Positions 33,071-41,503 of a stretch of DNA of 64,000 nucleotides are shown here, in pieces. The position numbers and the translations under genes are program-made. The stretch covers positions 496,001 through 560,000 of the forward strand of contig NZ_CP053827.1 in the NCBI RefSeq assembly GCF_013372145.1. The letters are read 5' to 3'. Every line of letters begins with the position of its first letter. The stretch's first letter is position 1. The stretch comes from Campylobacter hyointestinalis subsp. hyointestinalis (GTDB lineage: Bacteria; Campylobacterota; Campylobacteria; Campylobacterales; Campylobacteraceae). The notes beneath the pieces were generated by a model. That model did no database searches. It was not told where the DNA came from and saw only the letters and a program-made list of their open reading frames with translations.

Positions 33071-33831
33071 TTATAGATACTCATTGTCATTTAGATGATG
33101 AAAGATACATTGACGATCTAGATGATTTGATAAAAAATTTACAAAATAATGGCATAAAACAGGTGATAATCCCCGGTGCTGATATCAATGATTTACCAAA
33201 AGCGTGTAAAATAGCAAATAGATATGATAATATCTTTTTTGCAGTCGGAGTTCATCCTTATGAGACAGAGGGCTATGACAGAGATACTTTGATCAAATTT
33301 GCTAAAGATAGAAAATGCGTAGCCGTAGGAGAGTGTGGACTGGACTATTTCAGGCTTCCGCAAACTGGTGTTTTAGAGTATAAAAATAGACAAAAAGATG
33401 TTTTTATAGATCAGATAAAGTTAGCTTCAAAGCTAAAAAAACCTCTTATCGTACATATAAGAGATGCAAACGAAGATAGCTTAAATATACTAAAAGAGTA
33501 TAAAGATGAACTTGTAGGTGGAGTTTTGCATTGTTTTAATGCAAGTCCTATCTTGCTAGAACTTAGCAATAAGTTTTACTATGGTATCGGTGGAGTTTTG
33601 ACGTTTAAAAATGCTAAAAAACTAGTCGAAATTCTACCACAAATTCCGCTTGATAAAGTGATAATAGAAACCGATGGTCCGTATCTGACGCCTGAGCCAC
33701 ACCGTGGTGAAAGAAATGAACCTAAATTTACTAATTTTGTAGCACAGAAGATAGCTGATATTTTAAATTTAACAAAAGACGAGGTGGAGGAGATCACGAC
33801 TAAAAACGCGCAAAGATTATTTAATATTTAA
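33067..33831 (+). CDS. tatD: TatD-family metal-dependent hydrolase/DNase
   Basis: TIM-barrel hydrolase, 254 residues, with the metal-binding THCHLDDERY at the N-terminus, GECGLDYF, VHIRDA, LHCFNA and the final ETDGPYLTPEPHRG motif. Members are 3'-5' nucleases acting on damaged DNA. YcfH/TatD paralogues are hard to separate by sequence. It overlaps cbrR by 4 bases and is 8 bases before the transglycosylase gene. Confidence 0.93.
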   Translation: MIIDTHCHLDDERYIDDLDDLIKNLQNNGIKQVIIPGADINDLPKACKIANRYDNIFFAVGVHPYETEGYDRDTLIKFAKDRKCVAVGECGLDYFRLPQTGVLEYKNRQKDVFIDQIKLASKLKKPLIVHIRDANEDSLNILKEYKDELVGGVLHCFNASPILLELSNKFYYGIGGVLTFKNAKKLVEILPQIPLDKVIIETDGPYLTPEPHRGERNEPKFTNFVAQKIADILNLTKDEVEEITTKNAQRLFNI

Positions 33832-33839
33832 GGAGCCTA

Positions 33840-35048
33840 ATGAAATTTTTTACAACTATTTTACTATGTTTTTTAGCTGCTAGTTCGCTTTTTGGATATA
33901 TACCTGCAAATAATGATTATAACTCACAACTAAGAGTTTTAAAAGAGCTTGATATAGATCCTAAATACATGAAAGATCCATACTTCTTAGCTATGAAATT
34001 TGATGATTCGAGTTCTAGAAAAAAAAGTTTCGTAAATACCATAAAAGAAGAATACAAACACATATCTATGTTAAAAGAGCTTATGGATAAGCACAATATG
34101 CCAAAATCATTTTTGTATCTTGCTATAGTTGAGAGCGGACTATCAAATAAAGCGATGTCAAATTCAAAAGCGGCCGGTATGTGGCAGTTTATGGAAGGTA
34201 CAGCAAAACTTCACGGGTTAAAAGTAGATAAATATGTCGATGAAAGACGTGATCCTATCGCTTCGACTCTTGCAGCGGTAAAATATTTAAAAAATTTAAA
34301 AGCGCAATTTGGAAAATGGTATTTGGCTATTATGGCTTATAACTGTGGCGAGGGAAATTTGAAAAAAGCTATCGCAAAAGCTGGTTCTGACGATCTTAGC
34401 GTTTTAGTAGATCCAGATAAAAAATACCTTTCTTTAGAAACTAGAATGTTTATAAGAAAGATACTTTTAGTTGCAAATATGGCCGAAGATAGTGATTTTA
34501 TCATTGCAAACGATTCTTCGATACTAAATAATGCAAATCAAATAAGTATAGCAAGAGTTTCAGTGCCAGGAGGAACCGCTTTGAGCGAAGTCGCAGAAGC
34601 CATAGGCCTTAGCACTAAAAAGATGAAAGAGTATAACTCTCATTTAAGATACGGCTTTACTCCGCCAAATTTAAAAGAGTATTATCTTTATATACCTCTT
34701 AATAAAAAAGATATTTTTGCAACGAATTTTAAACCTATGGATAGTAAATCATTTAAAATTTATGATGTTAAAAAAGGCGATACTATAGCTAAAATAGCGA
34801 CTAAATGGAAAGTTAGTCCTAAAGAAATTCAAAAATACAATGACATAACAAAAGTAAAGCCAAACGATAAAATTATTATTTTAACATCAAAGAATAGCCA
34901 GGCATTAGCAAATTATATAGTTAAAAAAGGCGACACACTGCTTGGAATTTCTAAAAAATTTGATGTACAAGTAAAAGATATAGTAGAGTTAAATAATCTT
35001 AAAAGCTCAAGTTTGGGAATAGGGGATAGTATTGTCATACCTAAATAA
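33840..35048 (+). CDS. Membrane-bound lytic transglycosylase of MltD type with two LysM domains
   Basis: Cleaves peptidoglycan glycan strands. The 402-residue product has a signal peptide (1-19), a family-1 lytic transglycosylase (SLT) domain with catalytic Glu98 in AIVESGLS and the MAYNCGEGN motif, and two C-terminal LysM peptidoglycan-binding repeats (about 308-352 and 358-402, each starting KKGDT). AAGGAG precedes the ATG. rlpA overlaps its end by 17 bases. Confidence 0.94.
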   Translation: MKFFTTILLCFLAASSLFGYIPANNDYNSQLRVLKELDIDPKYMKDPYFLAMKFDDSSSRKKSFVNTIKEEYKHISMLKELMDKHNMPKSFLYLAIVESGLSNKAMSNSKAAGMWQFMEGTAKLHGLKVDKYVDERRDPIASTLAAVKYLKNLKAQFGKWYLAIMAYNCGEGNLKKAIAKAGSDDLSVLVDPDKKYLSLETRMFIRKILLVANMAEDSDFIIANDSSILNNANQISIARVSVPGGTALSEVAEAIGLSTKKMKEYNSHLRYGFTPPNLKEYYLYIPLNKKDIFATNFKPMDSKSFKIYDVKKGDTIAKIATKWKVSPKEIQKYNDITKVKPNDKIIILTSKNSQALANYIVKKGDTLLGISKKFDVQVKDIVELNNLKSSSLGIGDSIVIPK

Positions 35049-35808
35049 AAATTTATATCTAGCTTGTTTCGTGCTTGTATTTACCGGCTGTTCTATAGTA
35101 AAAAATATACCGTATTATCCAAGTAAGGATTTTCAAACAAAGAGTATAAATAACTCATCTAGTATGCATAAAGCCACTATGAAACCATATACTATAAATG
35201 GCAAAACTTACTATCCTACGGTTGTTGAGGTCGGCGACACGGCTAGTGGAATCGCAAGCTGGTATGGTCCGAATTTTCACGGTAAAAAAACAAGTAACGG
35301 TGAAAACTATAATATGAACGCGATGACTGCTGCTCATAAAACTTTACCGATGAATACTATGGTTAAAGTACTCAATTTAAAAAATGGAAAAACTACACTC
35401 GTAAGGATAAATGATCGTGGTCCGTTTGTGGCGGGACGCATCATAGATCTATCTAAAGCCGCGGCAAACGAGATATCTATGATAGGTGCTGGAACTGCCC
35501 CTGTTAGACTAGAAGTTGTTGGATTTTACGGTAAAGTCGAGACTCCAAGCAATAAATCAGCCACTACTCACACTTATGCTGGTGGAAATTTTATGGTGCA
35601 AATCGGTGCATTTAGAAAGAAAACTGGAGCTGACTCGTATAAGAAAGAGTTTGATAAGACAAGTGGATACAGAGTGACTGTTAGAAACTATGTGCTAGAT
35701 AGCGAGCCTATATATAGAGTGTTCTTAACTGGATTTAGAAGTGAAGATGAAGCTAGAGATTTTATAAGCTCGGGTAAATTTAAAGGCGCATTTATAGTAA
35801 GGGATTAA
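35032..35808 (+). CDS. rlpA: Rare lipoprotein A, septal-ring peptidoglycan transglycosylase with SPOR domain
   Basis: Outer-membrane lipoprotein that cleaves denuded glycan at the septum in some bacteria. The 258 residues show a lipobox (LVFTGC, Cys near 20), a double-psi beta-barrel domain (about 75-165) with [17 protein letters not shown] and the active-site Asp of VRINDRGPF, and a C-terminal SPOR domain (about 185-258). TTG at 35032 is the only start that includes the full signal peptide. Its position after a transglycosylase gene suggests joint peptidoglycan work. Confidence 0.93.
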   Translation: MSYLNKNLYLACFVLVFTGCSIVKNIPYYPSKDFQTKSINNSSSMHKATMKPYTINGKTYYPTVVEVGDTASGIASWYGPNFHGKKTSNGENYNMNAMTAAHKTLPMNTMVKVLNLKNGKTTLVRINDRGPFVAGRIIDLSKAAANEISMIGAGTAPVRLEVVGFYGKVETPSNKSATTHTYAGGNFMVQIGAFRKKTGADSYKKEFDKTSGYRVTVRNYVLDSEPIYRVFLTGFRSEDEARDFISSGKFKGAFIVRD

Positions 35809-35811
35809 AAA

Positions 35812-36384
35812 ATGATAAAAAAACATAGAGTTACAAAAGAAACAGATATTGAACTAGAACTTGAGATAAACGGTAGTGGAAAAAGCGAAATAAATACGGG
35901 TGTAGGGTTTTTTGATCATATGCTCATCTCTCTTGCTAAGCACTCATTGATGGACATAAAGCTTAGTTGTAAAGGTGATCTTTTTATAGATGATCATCAT
36001 AGCGTAGAAGACTGCGGTATAGTGTTAGGATCTGCTATAAAAGAGAGTATATATCCACTTAAAGGCGTAGAGAGATATGCAAATAGCGTTGTTGTTATGG
36101 ATGAAGCCGCTGTTGAGTGTGCTATGGATCTTTCAAACAGAGCATATCTTGTTTATGAGAGTAAGATGAATGAAAAAATAGGTACGTTTGATAGTGAACT
36201 TATCGAAGAATTTTTTAGGGCTTTGGCTATGAATGCTGGGATTACTTTACACATTATAAAGCTTAGAGGGACAAATTCCCATCATATCGCAGAAGCTAGT
36301 TTTAAAGCATTTGCGGTTGCTTTTAGAAGAGCGATGAGCAAAAATGAACGCATAGAAACACCTAGTACAAAGGGTGTTTTATGA
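35812..36384 (+). CDS. hisB: Imidazoleglycerol-phosphate dehydratase (monofunctional)
   Basis: Sixth step of histidine synthesis. The 190-residue product has the two metal-binding motifs DDHHSVED and SHHIAEASFKA. It is the short, single-function form, without the histidinol-phosphatase domain found in the fused enzyme of enterobacteria. No other his gene is nearby; it stands among envelope genes, 3 bases after rlpA and overlapping kdsC by 4 bases, so it would be transcribed with them. Confidence 0.95.
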   Translation: MIKKHRVTKETDIELELEINGSGKSEINTGVGFFDHMLISLAKHSLMDIKLSCKGDLFIDDHHSVEDCGIVLGSAIKESIYPLKGVERYANSVVVMDEAAVECAMDLSNRAYLVYESKMNEKIGTFDSELIEEFFRALAMNAGITLHIIKLRGTNSHHIAEASFKAFAVAFRRAMSKNERIETPSTKGVL

Positions 36385-36869
36385 TAGAGATAATATTTCT
36401 CGATGTTGATGGATGTCTTAGCGATGGCGGTATTTATAAAACAAATAGTGGTGATGAGTTTAAACGTTTTGATGTAAAAGACGGTTTTGCTTTGCAGCAG
36501 TGGAATAAGCTAGGAAAAATTTCAGCTATCATAACTGGTAAAAAATCCCTTATCGTTGAAAACAGGGCAAAAGAGCTTGGTATAAAATACTGTTTTCAAG
36601 ATGTAAAAGACAAGATGGCAAAGGCTAGTGAGATACTAAATTTAGAAGGTCTAAGTTTTGATAATGCAGCTGCTATCGGCGATGATCTAAATGATATGAG
36701 ACTTTTATCTAGTGTTGCTCTTAGTTTTAGTCCAAATGACGCTCATGAATCAGTAAAAACGGATATCAAACTTAGTAAAAATGGTGGTTTTGGCGCTGTT
36801 AGAGAAATGATAGATATCATTATCGATAGATCAAATTTAAAAGATAAGTGGTTAAGCTCTTGGTTGTAA
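36381..36869 (+). CDS. kdsC: 3-deoxy-D-manno-octulosonate 8-phosphate phosphatase
   Basis: HAD-superfamily phosphatase that yields free KDO for lipopolysaccharide. The 162 residues show the nucleophile motif FLDVDGCLSDG, the ITGKKS motif II and the late IGDDLNDMRLL, with no cap domain, as typical of tetrameric KdsC. The start overlaps hisB (ATGA). lptC and lptA follow, placing KDO formation next to LPS transport. Confidence 0.93.
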   Translation: MIEIIFLDVDGCLSDGGIYKTNSGDEFKRFDVKDGFALQQWNKLGKISAIITGKKSLIVENRAKELGIKYCFQDVKDKMAKASEILNLEGLSFDNAAAIGDDLNDMRLLSSVALSFSPNDAHESVKTDIKLSKNGGFGAVREMIDIIIDRSNLKDKWLSSWL

Positions 36870-37393
36870 AAATATTTTATGTAATTATAGCCTTATTTAG
36901 TGTTAGTATGGTTTTTTTAATGACTCAAAGCCCGTATTCTTCACAAAATATAAAAGCCGAGATAAGCATAGCAAATATGCAAGCAAATAACGTAGTAGAT
37001 TATGAGCTAAACTCTACTTTAGTTTATGGACGCTACGAAACCAAAAGTATCATTAGGTATAAAGAATATGATGAGTTAGATACGTTTAAAGGAACGCTTT
37101 TTAGGGGAGATTCGGTGCATTTTTTAGAATCAAAAGATGCCTTGATAAGACAAAATTTGATAACTCTTACAAATGATGCTATCTATAAAAATCAAGACGA
37201 TTTCAAATACGAATCGCAAAAAATAGTATATGATATGCAAAAAAAAGAGCTCTTTAGCGACGTGCCGTTTAAGATCACGCAGTATAAGCAAAATACTAAT
37301 GCTGATATCATAACTGGAAATAGCGTTTTATACAAGATAGACGATAAAAAAATATTTGCAAAAAAGGTTCAGGGATGGTTGGAAAGAAAATAA
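36848..37393 (+). CDS. lptC: LptC-like LPS export protein
   Basis: Bitopic membrane protein of the Lpt bridge. The 181-residue product has one N-terminal hydrophobic helix (about 7-23) and a periplasmic beta-jellyroll-like region. Sequence identity to enteric LptC is low, but position between kdsC and lptA and the LptC domain pattern (RGDSVHFL..DALIRQNLITLTNDAIY) support it. The start is GTG at 36848 or TTG at 36860, both inside kdsC; I keep the longer form. lptA overlaps the end by 19 bases. Confidence 0.82.
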   Translation: MVKLLVVKIFYVIIALFSVSMVFLMTQSPYSSQNIKAEISIANMQANNVVDYELNSTLVYGRYETKSIIRYKEYDELDTFKGTLFRGDSVHFLESKDALIRQNLITLTNDAIYKNQDDFKYESQKIVYDMQKKELFSDVPFKITQYKQNTNADIITGNSVLYKIDDKKIFAKKVQGWLERK

Positions 37394-37848
37394 GTTTTAT
37401 ATTTGGGTTATTCTTGGCTATAAATTTAAATGCTGAGCGCATTGAAGTTACTAGCGAAGATTTTTTTGCAGATGAAAAAGCTCTAGTGAGCGATCTAAAA
37501 GGAAACGTAGTTATCAAAAAAGGTGATTATGATACATTAAATGCTGATTTCGTAAAGATATTTTTTGATAAAAATAAGCAGCCTATAAAATACGTAGCTA
37601 CCGGAAATGCTAAATTTAAAGTCATTTTGAATGAAAAAAATTACGATGGGAGCGGAGAAGAACTCACTTACGAGCCATCAAAGCAGCTTTATACGTTAAA
37701 ACAAAATGCGTATCTTCATGAAATGCAGACCGATAAAAAAATATATGGGGATATCATTACCGTAAATCAGCTTGAAGGTACTTACAAAGTCACTAGCAAA
37801 GATAAAAAACCAGTTAAATTTATCTTCCAGATCGAAGATAAAAAATAA
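37375..37848 (+). CDS. lptA: LptA-like periplasmic LPS transport protein
   Basis: OstA/LptA-domain protein carrying LPS across the periplasm. The 157 residues have a signal peptide (about 1-19, ending LNA) and then the OstA pattern of short strands, with SDLKGNVVIKKGDYDTLNADFVKIFFD and ATGNAKF. It lies between lptC and engB, 8 bases before the latter. The remaining Lpt components are not in this window. Confidence 0.9.
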   Translation: MVGKKISFIFGLFLAINLNAERIEVTSEDFFADEKALVSDLKGNVVIKKGDYDTLNADFVKIFFDKNKQPIKYVATGNAKFKVILNEKNYDGSGEELTYEPSKQLYTLKQNAYLHEMQTDKKIYGDIITVNQLEGTYKVTSKDKKPVKFIFQIEDKK

Positions 37849-37856
37849 GGTTTCAA

Positions 37857-38453
37857 ATGATAAGAATAACAAGCGCGAAGTTTCTTGGCTCATCAACTAG
37901 TGTAGATGACGCTGCTGATTTTGGTATGAGCGAAGTCGCATTTTTAGGTCGTAGTAACGTAGGTAAAAGCTCACTCATAAACGCTCTTACAAATCATCAA
38001 GGTTTAGCAAAATCCAGCTCAACGCCGGGTAAAACTCAGCTTATTAACTTTTTTGAAGTTATATTTGACAACGAAAATGAGAAGATACCGCTTATTTTTG
38101 TTGATCTTCCCGGCTTTGGTTATGCTAAAGTAAGTAAAAGTTTGCAAAATGCTTGGCAAAAAAATCTAGACGAATTTTTAAGAAAAAGACTTAATATAAA
38201 AGTTTTTGTTCATCTCATAGACTCACGCCATACTGATTTATCCAAAGATGAAAATTTAGGATTTTATTTAGATGGATTTGTTAGAAACGACCAAAAAATC
38301 TTAAATTTATATACAAAGTGCGATAAGCTAAATCAGGCTGGGAGATCAAAAGTACTAAAAACAGATAAAGATGCTCTGCTTGTTTCTAGCTCAAAAAGAA
38401 GCGGTATAGATAAAGCGGTGCAAAGCATATATAACGGGGTTTTTGGAATTTAA
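37857..38453 (+). CDS. engB: Ribosome-biogenesis GTPase EngB/YsxC
   Basis: Essential small GTPase that helps large-subunit assembly. The 198-residue protein has G1 GRSNVGKSSLINAL, G2 SSTPGKTQLINFF, G3 DLPGFGYAKV, G4 TKCDK and a G5-like SSSKRSG. It sits 8 bases after lptA and ends one base before the GNAT gene, so it belongs to the same run. No oddity seen. Confidence 0.96.
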   Translation: MIRITSAKFLGSSTSVDDAADFGMSEVAFLGRSNVGKSSLINALTNHQGLAKSSSTPGKTQLINFFEVIFDNENEKIPLIFVDLPGFGYAKVSKSLQNAWQKNLDEFLRKRLNIKVFVHLIDSRHTDLSKDENLGFYLDGFVRNDQKILNLYTKCDKLNQAGRSKVLKTDKDALLVSSSKRSGIDKAVQSIYNGVFGI

Positions 38454-38912
38454 ATGATAATTTACAAAAAAGCAAGGCTCGCAGACATCTCCTCTATGCA
38501 ATGTCTTGTTAGAAAAGAGGTTGAAAATGGAATCATACTTCCTAGAAGTGATGATGAAATAGCTACAAATATACGTTCATACACGCTTGCTTGTGATGAA
38601 AACGATATAGTTGGATATAGCGCTTTGCATATTCATGCATCAAATTTAGCTGAAGTTAGAAGTCTTATCATAAAAGACGGTTTAAGAGGCAAAGGGATCG
38701 GTGGCGGTCTTGTTAAAGCGTTGCTTGATGAAGCAAAAAGTCTTGGTATAAAACAAGTTTTTACGCTTACTTATAGGGCTAGTTTTTTTGAGAAGCTCGG
38801 TTTTGATCGTATCTCAAAAGAGAAACTTCCAGCTCAAAAAATTTGGGCTGATTGTATCAAATGTAAACATTTTCCAATATGCAACGAAATAGCGTTAATT
38901 TATTATCTATAA
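38454..38912 (+). CDS. GNAT acetyltransferase resembling short N-acetylglutamate synthases
   Basis: The 152-residue protein has a GNAT core with the acetyl-CoA loop DGLRGKGIGGGLVKAL and the segment LAEVRSLII. Its end, LPAQKIWADCIKCKHFPICNE, matches the C-terminal pattern of short N-acetylglutamate-synthase-like proteins (KIWxDCxxC...C-E). That suggests a role in the first step of arginine synthesis, but substrate is not proved. It directly follows engB and overlaps the next gene by 34 bases. Confidence 0.85.
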   Translation: MIIYKKARLADISSMQCLVRKEVENGIILPRSDDEIATNIRSYTLACDENDIVGYSALHIHASNLAEVRSLIIKDGLRGKGIGGGLVKALLDEAKSLGIKQVFTLTYRASFFEKLGFDRISKEKLPAQKIWADCIKCKHFPICNEIALIYYL

Positions 38913-39370
38913 GATTTGTGATTTTTTGCGTAGGCTTGATAGCTTATGAGATTATGAGTGCTGCAAATCATTTTTTACCACCACTTATCGGGCTATTTTT
39001 TGCTTATTTAGTGGTGTTAAAAAACGAGAGCGAAAAGTATATAGGCGATATAGATAAAAGGTGGTATTTGTCTTTTATATTTATTATCTATGCTGAACAG
39101 ATACATGGATTTGAGCTTTTTTCTACCATTTTGGCATTTATTTTATTTTATAACTTTATAAATGACCAGCTTAAAATCAATATGAAATGTCGTGGATGCT
39201 TGCTTGTGATATTTGTATTTAGCGGATATATCGGTACGTTTTTGCTTAGTGATCTTATTTTGTATATTTTAAATCAACCGCTTTTAGGATTTAATTATGA
39301 ATATTATATGTATTATATCGTAGTAGAGTCTGCTATTTCGGTGATGCTCTTTAAGGAGCGTGTATTATGA
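38879..39370 (+). CDS. MreD-like integral membrane protein upstream of PBP2
   Basis: The 163-residue product is very hydrophobic, with about five membrane segments, and is immediately upstream of mrdA with an ATGA overlap. A small membrane protein in this place is MreD in many genomes. MreD is poorly conserved, so position and topology are the main evidence. The start ATG at 38879 lies 34 bases within the acetyltransferase gene; a later start is possible. Confidence 0.7.
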   Translation: MQRNSVNLLSIRFVIFCVGLIAYEIMSAANHFLPPLIGLFFAYLVVLKNESEKYIGDIDKRWYLSFIFIIYAEQIHGFELFSTILAFILFYNFINDQLKINMKCRGCLLVIFVFSGYIGTFLLSDLILYILNQPLLGFNYEYYMYYIVVESAISVMLFKERVL

Positions 39371-41169
39371 GAATGAGGATCGCATACGCCGTACTGATTT
39401 TAGTTTGGACGATTTTGCTCGTTAGAATTTACTATCTTAGCATAAAATCTAATGAGTATTATGAAGATATAGCAGAGAAAAATGCTATCAAAACAGAACT
39501 TATCGCTCCTATAAGGGGTCAAATTTTAGATATAAAAGGAAGACCATTAGCGGTAAATAAACTCGGATTTTCTATACTTATCAAGCCTCATCTTAGAAAT
39601 AATGAAAAAGTTTTAGACACCGAGATAAAAGCCATAAGCGATGTATTTACTGATCTAAATGCTACTAAGCTTAAAAGAACGTATTTAAAAGATGATTCTC
39701 CATATAATCAAGATTTTGTAGAAGTCGTTGAATTTATAGATTACGATAGTATGATACCGCATTTTGCAATGCTTAGTTTAAGAGACAATATAATTATAAA
39801 ACCTGCTAGCAAAAGGCATTATCCTTATAGCAGTCTTGCTAGCCATGTTATAGGATATGTAGGGCGCGCAAATCAAAAAGACATTCAAAATGATGAACTT
39901 GCTAAGATAACCAACTACACAGGAAGAAGCGGCGTAGAAAACTTTTATAATGAAGTACTTCAAGGAAAAAGCGGCGAGAGAAAGACGAAGGTTACAGCAC
40001 TAAATCAAGAAGTAGAAGAAGTATCATATACAAGAGCGACTAGCAAGGATATAACTTTAACTTTAGAGCTTGAACTTCAAAAATATATAACTGAGATTTT
40101 TGGCAATGACGCTGGAGCTGTTGTGGTTATGAGCCTAAAAGATGGAGCTATTTTAGCTGCTGGAAGCTTTCCTGAGTATGATCTAAATCCGTTTGTTACT
40201 GGAATCAGCCAAAAAGAGTGGGACGCTATCATAAATAACTTAGATCATCCATTTACGAATAAACTGGTAAATTCACTATATCCTCCAGGAAGCGTCGTAA
40301 AAATGGCTATGGGAATGGCGTTTTTTGATAGTGGTAGGATAACGCCTAGAACAAAGATAATGTGCGATCCTTATTTTGAGCTTGGAGGGCGTAAATTTAG
40401 AAATTGGAAGAATTACGGCGCTGAAAATATGACTATAGTAGAGGCTATAAAAGAGAGCTGCGATACGTATTTTTATAGAGGAGCTTATCAGATAGGTATA
40501 GATAATATAGCTCCGGTTTTAGAGCGTTTTGGTTTTGGCAAAAAGACCGGCATTGACTTGCCAAACGAATACATAGGCGTCGTCCCTTCTCGTGAATGGA
40601 AAAAAGCCAAAACAAATACGCCTTGGTATCACGGCGATACTCTAAATACGTCCATAGGGCAAGGAAATTTTCTTGTGACTCCGGTTCAAGTCGCGAAAGA
40701 TACGGCGATCTTTGCTACTGGACTTGATATGACTCCTCATTTTTTGTATAGCATAGATGGAAAAAAAGTAGAATGGGAGGTACAAGACAACTTGACAAAT
40801 AAAGAAAAAGCCGACATAGAGTATATAAGAAAGGGTATGCATGATACGGCAAATATTTTTGGAGGTACTGGTTTTAGAGCTCTTAGCGCAGCTTCTATAA
40901 AGCTTGCTGCTAAAACAGGAACGGCTCAAGTAGTCGGCATCTCTCAAACCGATAAAGAAAGAATAAAAGAAAACGATATGAAATACTATGAGCGATCACA
41001 CGCTTGGATAACGACTTACGGACCTTATGAGGACCCACAGTTTGTAGTAACTGCTATGGTCGAGCACGGCGGGCACGGTGGAAGTGCTGCAGGTCCTATC
41101 GTGGCAAAAATTTACAATAAGCTTATAGAACTCGGTTATATAGATAAAAAATATCTAAAGAAAAAGTAA
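39367..41169 (+). CDS. mrdA: Penicillin-binding protein 2 (elongation transpeptidase)
   Basis: Peptidoglycan D,D-transpeptidase of the Rod complex, partner of RodA (mrdB at 9391). The 600-residue protein has an N-terminal membrane anchor (about 4-24), the PBP dimerisation domain with APIRGQILD, and a transpeptidase domain with S309-V-V-K312, the SxN-equivalent ESCDTY (SCD, the usual form in class B PBP2) and K516-T-G. The start overlaps the MreD-like gene. The next gene converges on it after 72 bases without an obvious hairpin. Confidence 0.95.
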   Translation: MRMRIAYAVLILVWTILLVRIYYLSIKSNEYYEDIAEKNAIKTELIAPIRGQILDIKGRPLAVNKLGFSILIKPHLRNNEKVLDTEIKAISDVFTDLNATKLKRTYLKDDSPYNQDFVEVVEFIDYDSMIPHFAMLSLRDNIIIKPASKRHYPYSSLASHVIGYVGRANQKDIQNDELAKITNYTGRSGVENFYNEVLQGKSGERKTKVTALNQEVEEVSYTRATSKDITLTLELELQKYITEIFGNDAGAVVVMSLKDGAILAAGSFPEYDLNPFVTGISQKEWDAIINNLDHPFTNKLVNSLYPPGSVVKMAMGMAFFDSGRITPRTKIMCDPYFELGGRKFRNWKNYGAENMTIVEAIKESCDTYFYRGAYQIGIDNIAPVLERFGFGKKTGIDLPNEYIGVVPSREWKKAKTNTPWYHGDTLNTSIGQGNFLVTPVQVAKDTAIFATGLDMTPHFLYSIDGKKVEWEVQDNLTNKEKADIEYIRKGMHDTANIFGGTGFRALSAASIKLAAKTGTAQVVGISQTDKERIKENDMKYYERSHAWITTYGPYEDPQFVVTAMVEHGGHGGSAAGPIVAKIYNKLIELGYIDKKYLKKK

Positions 41170-41241
41170 GATCGAATTTTGGCAAATTAAGAGATTATAT
41201 ATAAGATTGAAAAGTGCAAAAGATGCATAAAAAGTTTGAAT

Positions 41242-41502
41242 TTATTTTATCTTAGTAGCTCTATACAAAAAGCTAAAGATCTCTGCGACTGCTTTATAGA
41301 GATTTGGCGGAATTTCTTGATTTATATCTACTTTGCTTAAGATCTCGACTAGATCACTATCTTCTTTGATAGGGATCTCGTATTTCCTAGCAGCTTCTAT
41401 GATTTTTGAAGCAACCTCTCCTTTACCGCTAGCTAGTACTTTTGGAGCGTTATCTTTTTTCTTGTTATAGCCTAGAGCTACAGCCTTTTTTATCTTTGCC
41501 AT
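41242..41502 (-). CDS. Detached FlhB C-terminal cytoplasmic domain (FhlB type)
   Basis: The 86-residue protein matches the part of the flagellar export switch FlhB that follows the NPTH autocleavage site: AVALGYNKKKDNAPKVLASGKG, then the helix EAARKYEIPIKED and the end IPPNLYKAVAEIF. It lacks membrane helices and NPTH itself, so it resembles the cleaved product. Such free-standing FlhB C-terminal homologues occur in Campylobacter beside full-length FlhB and can partly replace its C-terminal part in H. pylori. It lies one base after the FliK-like gene. Confidence 0.9.
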   Translation of the reverse strand: MAKIKKAVALGYNKKKDNAPKVLASGKGEVASKIIEAARKYEIPIKEDSDLVEILSKVDINQEIPPNLYKAVAEIFSFLYRATKIK

Positions 41503-41503
41503 T

